The notes: generated from the sequence alone by a model not told the origin. A stretch of 64,000 bases of DNA from Gnetum montanum (GCA_015680685.1 MNCI01004314.1:85051-149050); one strand, 5' to 3'; shown: positions 31,132-45,250, counted from the first letter of the stretch. A program made the numbers and translations.

Positions 31132-32687
31132 TGAAACACCATGAAAATTGTGAGTTGGCCTCAAGCAAAGATTCGCGATTAGGCAAGAATACATGACCAA
31201 ATTCTAGAAGGGAGAACAAGGCAGAGTAAGGCAAAGAGATGCGTAGCATCAATTCTTCGATTTCCTTTGTAGATTTCCAACATCACTATGTTTTATCTTT
31301 GTATGCTATATCATGCGACTTAGCGTAATGATGCTTAGCATGATTCTGTTCAACATAGTCTAGTATCAGAAGATGACTTACTTTGGAATCTAGAGAGGCT
31401 TAAGCAACGTAATATGCGACTTCTCGTATATTTTGCTAAGTCTTTTGTCCAAGGCCAAGTTTATGCTCTGTTACACACGGCAGTGTAATGAGCTTCGAAA
31501 AAGTCAAAGAAAGTCCAGAAGAAGCGCAACAGATCAACTCTTTTTCCTTTTCTTGCAGATAGATCACCTTACACTCGTTACGCAACGCAACATATCTCAG
31601 CATAATGCATCGCCAAGCTAATCATCGTTTACGCTTCACTACACTCGGCGGCGTAAACGAGCGTAAAATAGCTTGAATACATTGTTTTCATGCTTTGTTA
31701 CGCTCTTGCACGCGACACGACACTAATGAGTGTAATGTAGCCTAAAGTCAGCTGAGACATGCCCGACGCACATCTGTTATTCACACGCACAGTACACAAA
31801 TGAGCGTATTGTGCGTAATCATAAAGTTCAACACAAAGCTGGTTAGGTCAACGGCATTTCAAAAGGTCTGAGACACGTGTCATCACAACCATGCCTTCTC
31901 CACACGTTGTCAAACCTATAAATACTCCAGTTGGTAAAAAGATATGAAGAAGAGGAGAGAGGGACACACAGAGATAGACAGAAGCAGAGAGAGCAGCACT
32001 TTGGCAACTTTTGATAACATCACCTTCTAACAGAGACAGAGCATATTTTTCTTGAGCATTGGCAGCAGGAGCGATCGGTCCTTTGGTGAAGACACAACTT
32101 TCTCCATTGGTGATTTTCAGCAGCTTCGAGCAAAGACTACCTAAGGCAAAAGGAGCAGATCAGAGATCAAGAGATCATCTGGTGTGGTTTGTGAGTTTCT
32201 ATTGGTTAGAAGCAGTTGATTAATAGACATTAGAATTTGACCTTCCTTGCATCCCATCTCTAGCCTACAAGGTAGATCGGACTCCATTCTGTATCTCTGC
32301 TTGGACAGTTTTCTTGTTATTTTGTGTTTGCTTTACATCAGGTAATCGAGGTCTCCCCATTGTAACGTGGTATACAAAAACGTAGATCTTGAAAACACTT
32401 GTTTCTCTCGTATTTGCTTCTTCTTACCGTGTTAGCGTTATCATCATTGTAATTCATCTACATTGTTTTTCCCTCATTTTGCGACTCGTCAAATCAAATC
32501 ATTCCACGCAACATTCGTGATTTCCATCGGTTTACTGATTTAGTAAGTCCCTGTCTAATCGACAAGACCGTTCAGGGTGTCATGGATTCGTTTTTCCAGC
32601 ATAGCCCTCGCACAGATCCGTGGTTAAAATTGTGTACATGGAATTTTGTTTGGTATTTTCCAGCTGCCGACATTTTCTGTCGTTACA
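31132..32687 (+). mobile_element. 3' LTR of element B
   Basis: 1556 bases, TGAAACACCA to CGTTACA, matching 15186-16761 with substitutions and a few small deletions (for example near 32378, where a segment present in the 5' LTR is missing). TATA box at 31917. Confidence 0.95.
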
Positions 32688-32692
32688 ACCCA
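32688..32692. other. Target-site duplication of element B, right
   Basis: ACCCA, the same as at 15181-15185. Confidence 0.92.
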
Positions 32693-34617
32693 TATCATTA
32701 TTTTTGTTTTCTCTACATTCACTTGCAAGAGTAATAACAAAAATTGCCTAAAATTTGTAACATATTTTGTATATCTTTTTTAAAGATAAATTAAACCAGA
32801 GTCATGTGCATAAAGAAAGTAGATTTATATAATGGAATTGTAGCTTGATAACATCATGATGGTTTTTATACATATACAATACTATAGCTCAGCAATAGAG
32901 ACCAAAGAAAATTAGGGATGAAGGACATCCTTATTTAAAAAATAACCTGGGAAAATTTGGTAGATGTAGATGACTCTTAAAACTTAGAATAGTAAAAATG
33001 TATTAAAATACATTTGTGTTTTAAATTTCAAACTCATATGAAAGAATGTACCCAAATGCAAAATGGAAAGCCTAAGTTGAAGCTTGAAAAAAAAAAAGAA
33101 TTGTAATAGAGTTGCAATGTAGGCATATGATGTCTAAGGCAAAAGAGTTGCAATAAATAAGAGGAAAGCTACAAATAAAATAAAGACATTTAGAGAGAAG
33201 GCCATCAAACCAAAAGTTAAGGCATACCATATGGATAAATGCAATTTTTTTAGCAAACTGTTAAAGGCATAACACACTATTTTCTATTTACCAGTAGCTT
33301 CTACTAAAAGGATAAATCAAAATTTCTTGGATTCATGAAGATTACTCCCCAAAAATTGAAAAATTTTGACCTACGGATCAAGTTTGCTTGAAGACCTAAG
33401 TAAAGTGGAGAATAACCATCATGTCCAAGTAATTTCCACATTTAAAATCATTTTGGTTGTTGATACCATGTTTCCTATTAAGAAGTAATAACTAGTCATT
33501 AGTAATGAGAGTAGCTGAGTTGGTTATCAGCTTGATGCTATCCTTGAAAATTAAAACTATAACCTCATCCAATATTAAAAAGAAGAATGTTAAACTAGAA
33601 CATAGTCTAGATGGAGGAATTCTGGGATTAATTGAAGGAGATGCATATTTATTGGAAGATGGAGATCATCATGCAATATACTTTTATTTTAACATTAGGC
33701 ATTGAATTAATTGATTTTGATAGCCACTCTATGAAGTTTAGTGTTGTTGAGATATTAAAGACACCACATTAAATGAAAGAATTTGACTAGTTGTATTGCC
33801 TATATTTGGAAATTTACCTACAGAATGTATTCATAGTCACCAAGTACAAGAAATAATTTTTTATCCTTGTATTTTTTATTTTATATAGAAAAATTTTCTA
33901 TATGCTAATATATTTATACACATATTAGAGTTCCCTAATTTACAAAAATATAACTAACCTTGAAATTTAGAGGTTACACTTTCTAATGGTTGAGTGTGGT
34001 TATATAAGTTATGTTCTTTAATGCTTTTTGCCTTCAATAGAAAATTAAGGACAACATCTTCTTGAGAAGTAACTGTATGAAAAACATGATCACTGTACTA
34101 TGAGCAATAGATTCTAAATTTTTAATTTTAAAATTGCTTCAAGTTGTTACTTTTGTCTCCAAATGTTAGTAGGCCTTCGTCAAAATTTTAAAGGTTTCTT
34201 TAGATTAGAGATTTTTCTTTACAAGCTAAAAAAGATTTGCTAAACCCATTGAATTATAGTGTGTGCAAAAATGGGTCTGGAAGAGAACTTTGTGACATTC
34301 ATAAAATTTACATGTTCCGATCCACTGATGCTGATCATGATGCCAATAGACTCATAGTGAAGACAAGTGGATGGCGTTGAAAGTAATGAAGCCTCCTTAC
34401 CCAAGTTTTTAAAGCATATCTACCCACGTTTTTACTAGGCTTCAAGACCAATGTTTCTCATTTATTTATTTATATGCTCCTAATGTGACATTTGTTCATG
34501 TACTTGCAAAGATGGTGCATGGTTGGATTTTTAGGACTTTTGCAAATTTTGTAAACTTTGTGATGTTGGTTTAACGTTTTTGTCATTTTGTTATTTTTAA
34601 TAAGTTTGATCACCATA
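32693..34617. other. AT-rich flank with no recognised feature
   Basis: Continues the sequence that lay at 15180 before B inserted. Only short frames; the longest, at 33505-33705, has no family resemblance I can see. Confidence 0.5.
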
Positions 34618-35080
34618 GGAAACTATGTCTTGTTAGTAGATTTAAGGTTATTTTCCTTTGGAACATAGGAGGATAAAGGAGTGTGAAAATCCTATTGGGT
34701 TTCATACTATCTTAAACATCACCAACATAACTACATGATCTTGATTTATTTGTGAACCTTGTCACAAGGATATGTAGTCTTGTTGGATAGGCTTTGCCTC
34801 CTTGGCTCTAGCCACCAAACTTCTCTTTAGAGTAGGGCTTAAGGTTAGATGCATTAGAATAGAATGTGCTTTAACTCCTTAAGGGAATTGATATTGTGTC
34901 TATGTATTGCTTATGACATATTCAATGCACCTCTACCCAATGACTAACAGGTTTTGTGCTCCTATATTGTGCTTGTAGGTGCTTTATGATTTGAAGCATA
35001 GTCCACATTAAGTCTACCCTCCTTTGCTATTGTTTCTAAACTCTTGGGGTGGTGTCAAATGGTATTTTTAAAGGGTAGCA
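34618..35080 (+). mobile_element. Chromovirus LTR D
   Basis: About 460 bases aligning with 59876-60378: shared AAACTATGTCTTGTT/AAACATGACCTGTT, GATATGTAG, TGTGTCAAATGGTATTTT-like and AAAGGGTAGCA/AAAGGGTGACA segments. The boundaries are approximate and no clean TG...CA ends are left. A gag remnant follows it, so it is read as a 5' LTR. Confidence 0.65.
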
Positions 35081-35162
35081 CTATTATGCTTATTTCTAGA
35101 GTTGAGGTTCACAATTCAAGATTGGTGGTGGTTTATGGTTTGTTCCTTGAAACTCATGGGCA

Positions 35163-36110
35163 ACCATGGTGCACAAGAAGAAGATCAAAGGGAACCACCT
35201 CTCTAGTGCCGCTCCTACTAGTTTTGACCCTGATAACAATATGGAGGAGCATGTACATGAGAAAGCATATGATATGACCTTGGAATGTGAGAACCTAAAT
35301 GATGATGATGATGAAGTACGTAGGAAGCATGAGGATTACTTTCTTGATAAGGTACAAGAGTTGGGGAGAGGAGTGTGGGAGGGGGAGAGATGATGTACCT
35401 CCTTGAAATTAATAGTATGATCCTTAGTCACTTGCTAATGGTAGAGTTGGTAAAAATGATCCATGACCTTGTTGACAAGCTTGATATCCCATATCTTCAA
35501 AAATTGAGTTTAGGAGCTAAGCACAAGCTCTTGACAACCTATAATTTTATTCTATGGAATCATGTGGAACAAATGGGGGATGTCATTGATGATGTCTAGG
35601 TCCCTATGGATGACATCTTATAAAGGAGGGTGATCCTAGAGACACATGTGAAAAGCTTGAGGTGAAGAACAAGAAACTAGATGACTAGGTGGCTATTCAA
35701 GAAAAGGTAGTCACAATTGGTTTGGGGTAGTCAAACCATAAGTTCTAAGCCAAAGAGCCTAAGTTCTACAAAGGTAATCATGATGATGAGATTTTATATG
35801 TCTTCATCCTTCAGATGGAGTGCTTCCTTGACATGAATGAATACCTAGAGAAAATGAGGGTCAACATCACTTTTAAATTTTTAGGAAGAGTTTCTCAAAC
35901 ATGGTGGCTTAGCATTGTTCAAGAAATGAAAGAACAGATAGCTCAATGATTGGTTAAAACATAGGATGATCTTAAAATTACTCTAGTGAAGAACATCTAC
36001 TTAGGAACTTCTATTGACAAAGCTTGGGTAAAGTTGAAGGAACTTTAGTAAACTAGAAAGCTAGAGGATTATCTTTGAAAATACCAAGAATTGATCTTAA
36101 AAATTCTAGT
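35163..36110 (+). pseudogene. gag remnant of chromovirus D
   Basis: A short acidic N-terminal piece (35166-35393) is followed, after frame changes, by a gag core at about 35755-36110 (KFYKGNHDDEILY, MECFLDMNEYLEKM, FKFLGRVSQTWWLS). It stops where LTR E begins at 36111. The protein would form the element's particle. Several stops and shifts are present. Confidence 0.65.
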
Positions 36111-36616
36111 TGTAATGTCCCATCCCTTGTTAAGGGTGGAAAAATATTGTAAAAATTTAATTAACCTTCAAATGAAGGGGTACCTCTTTATGAAGAGTTA
36201 TGATTATTCATATATCCCTTAAAAATGGATTTGACCTATGCCATTTAAGGCCAAGTTTAGATGTCATGCCAACATGGAGTTGCAGAGCCTAGAAAGGCAA
36301 TTAACGAGAGCTAGGTGAAGCAGGACAAGAAGGGACTAATTACCCTTTTGGCAAGATAGCCTAATCGTGGTGGTAGTACTGAATTGCATCTAAGGCTTAA
36401 GTGGCATGGGAAGATAACCTAGAGGGTGTTGCAGTACTCTCTCTCTTATTAATAAAATTTTCCATTTTCTCTTCATATTCTAAGTACTAGTTATTCATTT
36501 AGCAATTAATTCATTATTTAAGTATTTTATGATGTTTCCATTGTATTACTTAAGAATGTAATGAATTAAGCAATGAACGATCATGTTTTTATGAAATTTG
36601 GAAATGGGATGTCACA
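36111..36616 (+). mobile_element. LTR E
   Basis: 506 bases, starting TGTAATGTCCC and ending GGGATGTCACA. It is followed by TTTGGTATCAAAG, which looks like the initiator-tRNA-Met primer site TGGTATCAGAG. No second copy is seen in the window. It interrupts the D gag. Confidence 0.65.
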
Positions 36617-36618
36617 TT

Positions 36619-36629
36619 TGGTATCAAAG
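36619..36629 (+). other. Primer-binding site after LTR E
   Basis: TGGTATCAAAG, one base from the usual tRNA-Met site. Confidence 0.6.
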
Positions 36630-39372
36630 AAAAAAAAGATTAAAGAGCCAAAGTGGAAGGAAATATTATTTTATTATTATTATAAGAAACAGAAATACAT
36701 CCAAGTAGATTACATGTAATGAAAGAAATGGTAGAAAGGGAAACAGCATAACATAGAAATTGAAAATATGTAGAGTAAGGAAAAACAAGAAATACAATAG
36801 TGATCAATCATTTTGTTGGAATGTATCAAGGAAATCTAAAACTATCTTCAATTGTCCTTCTCATTTTTCATCAGTGGAATCCTTTTTGCCGAGCAAATTT
36901 TTGCATCCCACCAAGTATAACACCCTGTCCTAGCTAGGGCAGGGTGATGCCTAGGATCAAGTAATCTTAACATGGAAGCATGATAACTAGAACCAATAAT
37001 GTGCAAAATACATGATAATAAGAAAGGTCAAATGATACAGAACTTTCCTACCATACCAAAGACTAAACATACATATCATGTTATAGAACTGCATGTATCT
37101 ACATAAAGCAAACTATACACTACTCTGCAAAAATACAAAAAACACATAAACCTCATCATCGTATATAGAAGAGTACAGAGAGTTTCATACAAGGATATCT
37201 AGTCCACACTACTGTACATAAAAATATACATTAACCAAGCACTAAATATTTTTTCCTCCTCTACGCTTCCTCTCTATGCTCATCTAGGCTCCTACACCTT
37301 TCACCTATAATAAAATAAAGTCAACACACAAGTGAGTGGGAAGCCTTTACACTTCCCCTTCTAGCTAGTTGACAAGTGTTGCATTAGAGGAGAAGAGTGG
37401 GATACAAGACAACCTACGACCACTATTAGTCTTATGCATGCTCAAAACAGCACACACCATATCACCCATAAAGCTAACATACTATCATACAATCAGAAAT
37501 AAAGCCATGGTCCAACATCATCTATCATGCCCATGTCATCATACCCATGATAAACCATGAATAGTCCTTGATCCACATAATCATAATCCAAAAGAACACC
37601 TATTCTCAATGATATTACTCAAAAACTAATACTATTACATACATAGCCCATGTGGTTGCTAGCATATCCATGCTCAATGTAGCATGTGAAACAGTGCCAC
37701 AAGTACTCATAACAACCATTGCTTATAGGTCTTTTATTTATCCAATCGGTGATAGGGTACATCAACCTATGACATGCAATCGCTAGCCTTCTAGAGGACT
37801 AGCGATAGGGACAAACACACCTATGCCATGGACTAGCCATAAGGATGAACACACCTATGCTTTTCCACTCTCAGGATGAGGCCTAAGATAGAAGCCTCAC
37901 TGATGCATCACAATGGGGATCAATCCATACTACCTCCAAGGTGCCTCATCACCAATTGGTCCACACCCTCATGCTAGCATCACCTGCCAATAACCATCAC
38001 AAGCATCGTCATGAAAACATATACACAATTCAACTAGATTAAGCCAACATAGGTCATAAGCACAACACACCCAAAAAACATAATCACACATATCCACCCC
38101 TAATAGTTATAGTCATTCCATGAAAATAATACCATGATGCAATAGAACAACATGAAGACCTCGATATGACAAAACAATACCATATTCCTCAAAATACATG
38201 TACTTCCATACAAATGACCACTAGAATAACCTTCAACATGATGTATGCCTAAAGAGAAAACTAATTCCATGATTATAAAGTACTTCCCAAAATGATCCCA
38301 AAGACACTAATTTTACCTAAATCAGAATCCTCAAAGCAAAGTTATGTGCATTCAAAGTTTGATTAATAAATTAATATTTAAATAATATTTAATTACCACC
38401 TGAAGGATTGGAACTTCCAAAAATGCTCACATCCTAATAGGCCCCAAAAATAAAATATTCTTATCATACCAATCTCATCAACATCAGATATCATATTCTA
38501 CAAGTCCACATCATACCATATATCCCATATATCTTAATAAAACATTTGCAACCAAAATCATACAATTTTGGGAAATATGCAAAATAACATGCCTAAGCTC
38601 ATACTTTGAGCGATTTGCCCCACATGCTCCCATCACATGATCATATACACTAATCTAGCACAAAAATACAAGGAAAAGGTAAAGACAACCCATCAATTAA
38701 AATTGTTGGGGTAGAAAGGTTGAAACAAGTATAAAATCTTCAAGACTTTGTTTTGCTTCTAACAAGTTCTGCACCTATGTCAACAATCCCAAATCTAGGT
38801 TTTGAGCAAGCAAAAATCATCCACAAAGCTCAAAATCTAAAAAAGGAGGAAAATAGAAGAAAATGGAGGAAAAGAGAAGAGAATAAACATAACCCTCATT
38901 TCTATTTCCAAACAAAAAAAGAAAAAGAATGAAATAGACCAAATTCTTATGGGTGGTGGCAAAAAAAAAAAAGGCAGTGGGTCTTAAATAAAAACAAGGT
39001 TTCGCTTTTATGCTTATGTTACCATAAAATAAAAGATAAAATTGAGGTAGTGCATGTACATGAATTTTACTTTTTTATTTCTTTTCTTTTATTTGAATTC
39101 TTTATTATTTTTTTAAAGGAATGATTTTCATAAGTTATTTTTTTTCGTCTCCACAACTAATACCATAAACTTTAATCATGTGTAATAGACATACCAAGAC
39201 TCCAAATCAAAATCCATTTAAACCTATGAGATCCTTATCATACACTCTACACATTCACATGCCAAAACCACCCCCAAACATCATGCAACATTGTGCTATA
39301 GTACAAATTCCTATATACTAAAATCACAAATAAAGCATAAAAACATACTAGATAGGTGTTCTTGTACCTCAA

Positions 39373-40203
39373 TGATGAGTAATGAGGTACCCCTATGCCA
39401 AACCATATGAGTCACTAAGGCGTTACACATGATCCAGTTAAATTCCATTTACCTATAGTTATCTAGTACACTAGTTTCTTTAGGAAGTGAAATGAGCATT
39501 GAGAACATTTTACACTTGTGAAGCTCAAGCGTATGGTTTAAGTGTAATTGAGGTATGTGATTTTTTATCATTTTATGTTTTATAGATGTGATCACCTACA
39601 ACAAGAATGAAAAGTAAAGTAATTTAAAATCTAATTTTTTTATTGCTTATCTAGCCTAACACAAGTAACCATACCACTTTCCTAAACACATATAGTGCTC
39701 CTAGGCTACCAAACGTTAAGCATTATTGGGTTACCAACTACTATAAGTATGCTCGAAGTGGTCGTGCTTGCATTCATTAACTACTAGAAATAAATTACTT
39801 AATTAAAATGTAGCAAAGTTAAGTACATAAAAGAAACATTAATCTAGTCTCAGTGCTGCAAGGATTGTTAAAAAGAGTTTATTTTATTCTTGTCACACTA
39901 TTGTGCTCAAGTACATCAGTGCTCGAATAAAGAACTGTACACACTTAGACTCCTTTTGCAAGCACTCAGAAAATATTCTAACTTTGAGAAAAATAAATTG
40001 CAAGAGCTTCACTACTTTGACTAAAAACTAACATAAAAAACTATGCAAAAACTAGAGCTTAGGCACTATATTTATAGGCTAGGGTATATACCTTGACGTT
40101 AAATACCTAACATTGCAACCAAAACTTGATGTCACGTACCTAATGTCATAACGCCAATATCATGTACCTAACATCTTGGTAATAGAAAAATGGTGATTCA
40201 TCA
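39373..40203 (-). mobile_element. 3' LTR of element F
   Basis: 831 bases; the left end TGATGAGTAATGAGG and right end GTGATTCATCA match 48634-49539. A TATAAATATA box on the minus strand lies at 40067-40076. Confidence 0.9.
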
Positions 40204-40215
40204 TACCCCCATGAC
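40204..40215 (-). other. Polypurine tract of element F
   Basis: On the minus strand, GTCATGGGGGTA directly before the 3' LTR start TGATGAATCACC. Confidence 0.7.
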
Positions 40216-42299
40216 TAAATGAAAACTTGTCCTTGAGTGTAGAAGAGGAGGAATAAGTTCTTTACAAAAATATTAGGTAGGTATGGGATTATTGATTGAC
40301 ATATAGACTAAATAAAATGGAATAATAGACTTTGAGTGCCCAAGCATACAGAGATGTAATTTTTACAAAATTTGGTATTCATAATAAGAGAAGTGAACAT
40401 CCTAGATAACATTGACATCCAACACCTCTTGATAGTAGAAGAATGATAGACAAGAGATCCAATGATCATGAACGGTCCTCGTTGTATAGTACTGCTACAT
40501 CATCCTTGGTGAAGGTAGTCCCACTTCTAGTCCATGCTTCCCACTACAATCAAAATAAAATCATGAATTAGTATGCAATGCATAATGCATAACTATTAGA
40601 TGCCTTATCTCGTTAGTGGTTACACTCAGCTAGGTTGTGATTGTGGTAGATTGATTCTTTTAGTAGTGTTAGTAGGAAGGCTAAAAAATAGGGTAAAATA
40701 GATAAATAGTTCATAAAAATTGAAGAATTTCAACACAAGAAAAATATTTGAAGAGGCTATAAGAATTCATAATAATAAAAAGGAAAGATCACTGAAAATT
40801 TTTTTAAATATGTAAATAATTGGATGTCATTGATGCGGTAACCAAAAAGAATTTGATTGTAAGAGTGTCTAAGGGTAATGAACTTAACTAACCCAACCAA
40901 AAGATATGAAAGTGGGTCCTCCCCAAAGCAGGCACACACCTTTTATGCCCTTGCATAACTTCAAATCAAAGAGCCTGTGGGCTTCATAGATGATTAATGA
41001 TTATAGAAAGTTAATCACAAAAACCTGAAAGAAACTAACTAATAATTTCGACACATCAAACCAAGACATCGAACTAGAGCATGAAACTAGCAATGTGGTG
41101 AGATACGAAAAACAAGGATGGATGAGAGAGTGTGTGGAATGGAGTTTCTAATTAAGGTCACATGAAGCCCCTTGTGAATTTTGTGGTTAAATGACTCGAT
41201 AGGATTTATCCTTAGTCCAGACAAAAACCAACCATGTTTAGTAACTTCATGTCATCATTCTAAGACTAGTCCATCCCGAGACACAAGAGTGCTCCCACAG
41301 AACAACCAGCATTCCTTATTAGAGAAGAAGTAGGAAGTGAGGAAGGGCCTTAGTTAGACAATATGAGTCCCATAACTAGTTCTTGTAGCTTGTTTATTTT
41401 TTCTAAGAGGTGTGCTTTGAATTCCCATTGTTGGTTTTTTCTTTTTTTCTTTTTTTTTTTTGAAATGGAAACCACACCATGTAAAGACATATGCATTTAT
41501 TTTTTCCAAGGGGTGTGCTTTGAATTCTCATCATTTTTCTTTCTTTATTTTTCTTTTCTTCACTGATGAGAACCACACCATGCAAGGACTTATTCAACTT
41601 CCTTTATTAGTAGACACAGAATAGTAAGAAATCCATGAGAACACACATGCACCCAAGCAAACAAAAAGGGACAAAGAATACCGAATCCCATTGAAACCAC
41701 ACCCTATTCAAACCTTTGAATCCTTCCCAATTTTGAAAACTTCCAAAGTCACAAATTTATTAAAGTTTTCTTAATGAAAAAGGAATTGCACATTTCCAAA
41801 ATAAAGAAAATCATAGAGTTTGTGGATGGGTGGATGTTGTGGACTCACTCCCTATTGTATGAAAAAGAAACCATGTCATAATCATCCATAATGAAATTTA
41901 AAGCTAGAAAATAGACACCAACAATCAAATAACAAAACTAGCACATACCACCATCAAGCAATGCATTACCAATGTACCTAGCATTTATTAACAAAAAGGT
42001 AGAAAATCACACCAAATAAAATAAAATAAAAATATAAAAGAAAGTGTTAAATTTTTAAGAAATAGAAAATGTACTAATGATGGTGTAAAACAAAAATTAG
42101 AAAGATTAATAACATGAAAACAAAAGGATGTAAAATAAAAATTTGAAAAATCAAAAATGTGTAAAACAAAAAGTGGAAAAATTTAGGAGCCACTTATATG
42201 GTTAGCATGGTTGGCCATCTCCCCCACAACTAAGTTGAAAGTAGGAGATTCGAAATATTAAGCATGGTTTTCCATCTTATGAGGCTTTTTTTGTACTTG
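40216..42299 (-). other. Long 3' non-coding region of element F
   Basis: No coding frame is supported. Athila elements often hold an envelope-like ORF in this place, but I can see none. It contains a poly-T-rich duplication at 41398-41600. Confidence 0.5.
41398..41600. repeat. Tandem ~109-bp duplication with poly-T
   Basis: AAGAGGTGTGCTTTGAATTC at 41404 and AAGGGGTGTGCTTTGAATTC near 41507 each lead into a T/C-rich run and then GAAACCACACCATG or GAACCACACCATG. Two diverged tandem copies. Confidence 0.75.
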
Positions 42300-43500
42300 C
42301 TAGCTTATGCTCATGGAAATGTTTAATTTTTTGGATGTTCACCAGCTATTTCTTGTTTAGGTTCTTAGGCTTGTAGATCATCATGGTCCCAAAAGGAAAA
42401 TTCTTGTAAATAATGTAAGGCCCTTCCCACAATGTTTAAAACATACTTCATTGAGATATGTGTGTGGGGTTCTAGTAGAGAACCTTATCTCCCAATTGAA
42501 ATTTTACTTTTCTAATTTTTAGGTCATGATGATTTTTTATTGTAGGCCTTGTGCAACTTGTTAGATGATAGGGCTACTAATTTTTTTTTATCTAGCAAGT
42601 TGAGATTCATTAGTCTTTCTTTTTGGGGTAGACTTAAGTCAAGGTCAAGGTCACAAGTTGTTGAAAGTATACAAAGCTCAAATTGGATAGGAAGTATTGA
42701 TAATTTGTTGTACAAAAGCTCATAAGGAGAATAGCCTATAGGAAGTTTCCATGTTGAGTAGTAAGCCCAAAGGGAATCATTGAGTTTTGTGCTCCAATCC
42801 TTCCTATATTTTCTAACAGTTCTTTTTAATATCCTTATGATTTCCCTATTGGTAACCTCAACTTGATCATTAGCTTAGGGATGGTAAGGTGTTATGATTT
42901 TATGTTCAACTCCTAATCATTGCATGAGCTTTCAAAAAGTAGTGCTGATAAAGTGAGTTCCATTATTATAAATTAATGCATGTGGTACACTAAACCTGTT
43001 TACAACATTTTGTTATACAAAATGAGTAGTAGTAGAAGATGTATAGTTGATTACAATTGTTGCTTCTACCCATTTTGTACTATAGTCAATAGCGATTATG
43101 ATGTACACCTTTTCATTTGACATGGACATGATGAAATCCATGAAATCAATGCCCATATGTCAAAGGGTTCTAGTGATTAAATCCATTGTTGAGATTACTC
43201 CATTCAAGTAGTTATTCCACCATCTCATTGGAATCATTCACAAGAGTGGACGTAATGATGAGCATCCCTAAAGATTGTTGGCCAATAGTACCTTACCATC
43301 AATATTTTAATGGTTGTGCATCTCCTAGCATAGTGTCCTCCACAAGGACCTTCATGAACATCTTGGTGAATGTGCAGTTGATCAGCATTAATGACACACC
43401 AATGAACTAGGCCATCAACGCAAACCTTGTAGAGGTGTCCATTGATCTTCATGAAGTGTTTTACTTGGTGAAGAAACTGTTGTTTCTTTCAGTGGTCCAA
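42300..43500 (-). pseudogene. Integrase of element F
   Basis: The zinc-binding part (43452-43234) reads HQDVHEGPCGGHYARR and then RYYWPTIFRDAHHYVHSCE. The core follows: GIDFMDFIMSMSNEK, IDYSTKWVEA, YNNGTHFIST (Asn replaces the second catalytic Asp) and [12 protein letters not shown] with the Glu. After it come [18 protein letters not shown] and a partial C-terminal region. Stops and small shifts are present. Its role is integration of the DNA copy in active relatives. Confidence 0.87.
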
Positions 43501-43559
43501 CCCCTGTGGCATCTCTTGAGTGAGAAGATAGATGAGAATGCCATCATACCATTTTGACT

Positions 43560-45250
43560 CATTGGGAAATTGTTTAGTTATAGCTCCAGCAAAGAGAAGG
43601 TCATTAAGAAACATATCAAAGAGTGGATTTTCTTTCTCTTTATCATTCCATTACAACTAAAACAAGTGATCAGAGACCAAATTCTTAGTGCCCTTTCGAT
43701 CTACCATCATAAGATTGAATTCCTACAAGATCACCAGCCACCATATGACACGGGGACTCACTGTTGGCTTGTTCATTAAAAAGTAGATGGCACTATGATC
43801 TATGTTCACAAACACCTTGTATCTAAGCACATAATACCTAAAATTCTCTAGAGCAAACACCACCACCATCAATTCTTTCTCTATAGTGGTGTAGTTCAAT
43901 TATGCACCCACAATGCTTTGGCTATGGCAGTGGATGTAGTATGGATGTTTCTTATCATCTAATTGTGTCAGTACCACTCCCAAGGCATAATTTGACGCAT
44001 CCATCATGATATGAAATAATCTAGACTAGCTAAGTGCTTATAGGATTGGAGTTTCTAGAAGCTTCTCTTTTAGTTGCTAGAATGCTTTTTCACATTTTGT
44101 GGTCCAGACAAAGGAAGCATCTTTCTTTGTTAGCTCCACTAATGATTTTGCGATCTTAGAGAAATCCTCTATAAATTTCCAATAGTAGCCAGTATGTCCA
44201 AGGAATGAATGAAAATCTTTAACAGTTTCTGGTTGGTAGGTTATTCCTTGGATGACCCTTATTTTTTTAGGGTCTACCTCAATTCTTGCTTGTAATATTC
44301 TATGCCACAATACAATGCCCTCCTAGACCATTAAGTGACTTTTCTACCAATTGAACCACAAGTTGATTTCAACACATCATTTTAGCACTTTCTTAAGGTA
44401 ATCCAGGGCTTGCTCAAATGTAGCTCCATAAGTGGAGAAGTCATCCATGAAGACTTCCACACCACTACCGATCTACTGTCAAAAAATGCTCAAGACCAAG
44501 TGTTGAAATGTAGTAGGAGCATTGCATAGACCAAATGGCATCTTGTGATATGTAAAAGTCCCCTAGGGACTTGTGAATGTTATCTTTGCTTAATCTTCTA
44601 GTGCAATTTGAATTTGGTTATAGCCACTATAACCATCTAGAAATTTATCGTAGCAATGCCTAGATATAGTGGTAAGCACCTAGTCAACAAATGGAAATGG
44701 AAAATGATCTTTGAATGTTGCCATATTTAGTAGTCAAAAGTTAATGCAAACCTGCCACCTACCACCTTTCTTTGGCATAATTACAAGTGGACTAACCCAC
44801 TCACTATCCACAATGGAATAGATGAACCTTGCCTTGAGGAGTTGTTCAATTTCCTCCTTGATGATCTACTTCAGCTTAGGGTTCAATCACCTCTATGGCT
44901 ATCTTTTTGGCTTCATGGTTGGGTCAGTGTAGATGCAATGCTAGCATATCCTAGGATCAATCCATGTGACTTTAGGATTGACCAAGAAAAAGTTGTTGAC
45001 CATTTTTCAACTACCTTCAATAGCATATTTTTTTTCTTTGGAGCAAGATTTGCATTGATTATAACTAGCTTCCCATTTTTCAAAAATACATATTTCATTC
45101 CAGTTGATAATGTTTTTAGTTCGAGGGACTCTTATTTAAACTTTTAAGGAATTTCCAGCTCTCCCTAGTGAGTATCATCATTTGTATCATTAGAGAGTTG
45201 GTGATGAACTTGCTTGAGTTCATCCATGCCCATGACATATGCACATGTTA
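43560..45250 (-). pseudogene. Reverse transcriptase and RNase H of element F
   Basis: RT is recognisable from VFMDDFSTYGATFEQALDY and EVDPKKIRVIQGI, followed by the connection segment DFHSFLGHTGYYWKFIEDFS and RNase H (MDASNYALGVVLTQ, TTIEKELMVVVFALENFRYY, NIDHSAIYFLM). The MDDFS form of the catalytic box separates it from the YVDD of element B and the YLDD of element H. Stops are frequent. Confidence 0.88.

Larger units (their letters stand above)
15186..32687 (+). mobile_element. Tat-lineage Ty3/gypsy element B, LTR to LTR
   Basis: A 17.5-kb element with two related LTRs, ACCCA target-site duplications, primer-binding site, gag, protease, RT, RNase H, a second RNase H of the archaeal type, integrase, polypurine tract and two minisatellites. 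The second RNase H and the YVDDIAVKS motif in RT mark the Tat lineage. Unusually, 5.2 kb holding a spliced antisense gene separates protease from RT. The first ~265 bases of the two LTRs differ at about 23 places, mainly transitions, so insertion was not recent. All frames carry stops. It is inactive but little rearranged. Confidence 0.95.

Noticed and set aside
40216-42299. Envelope-like gene of element F
   Set aside because: The place would fit Athila elements, but no frame with a signal peptide or membrane anchor can be followed.
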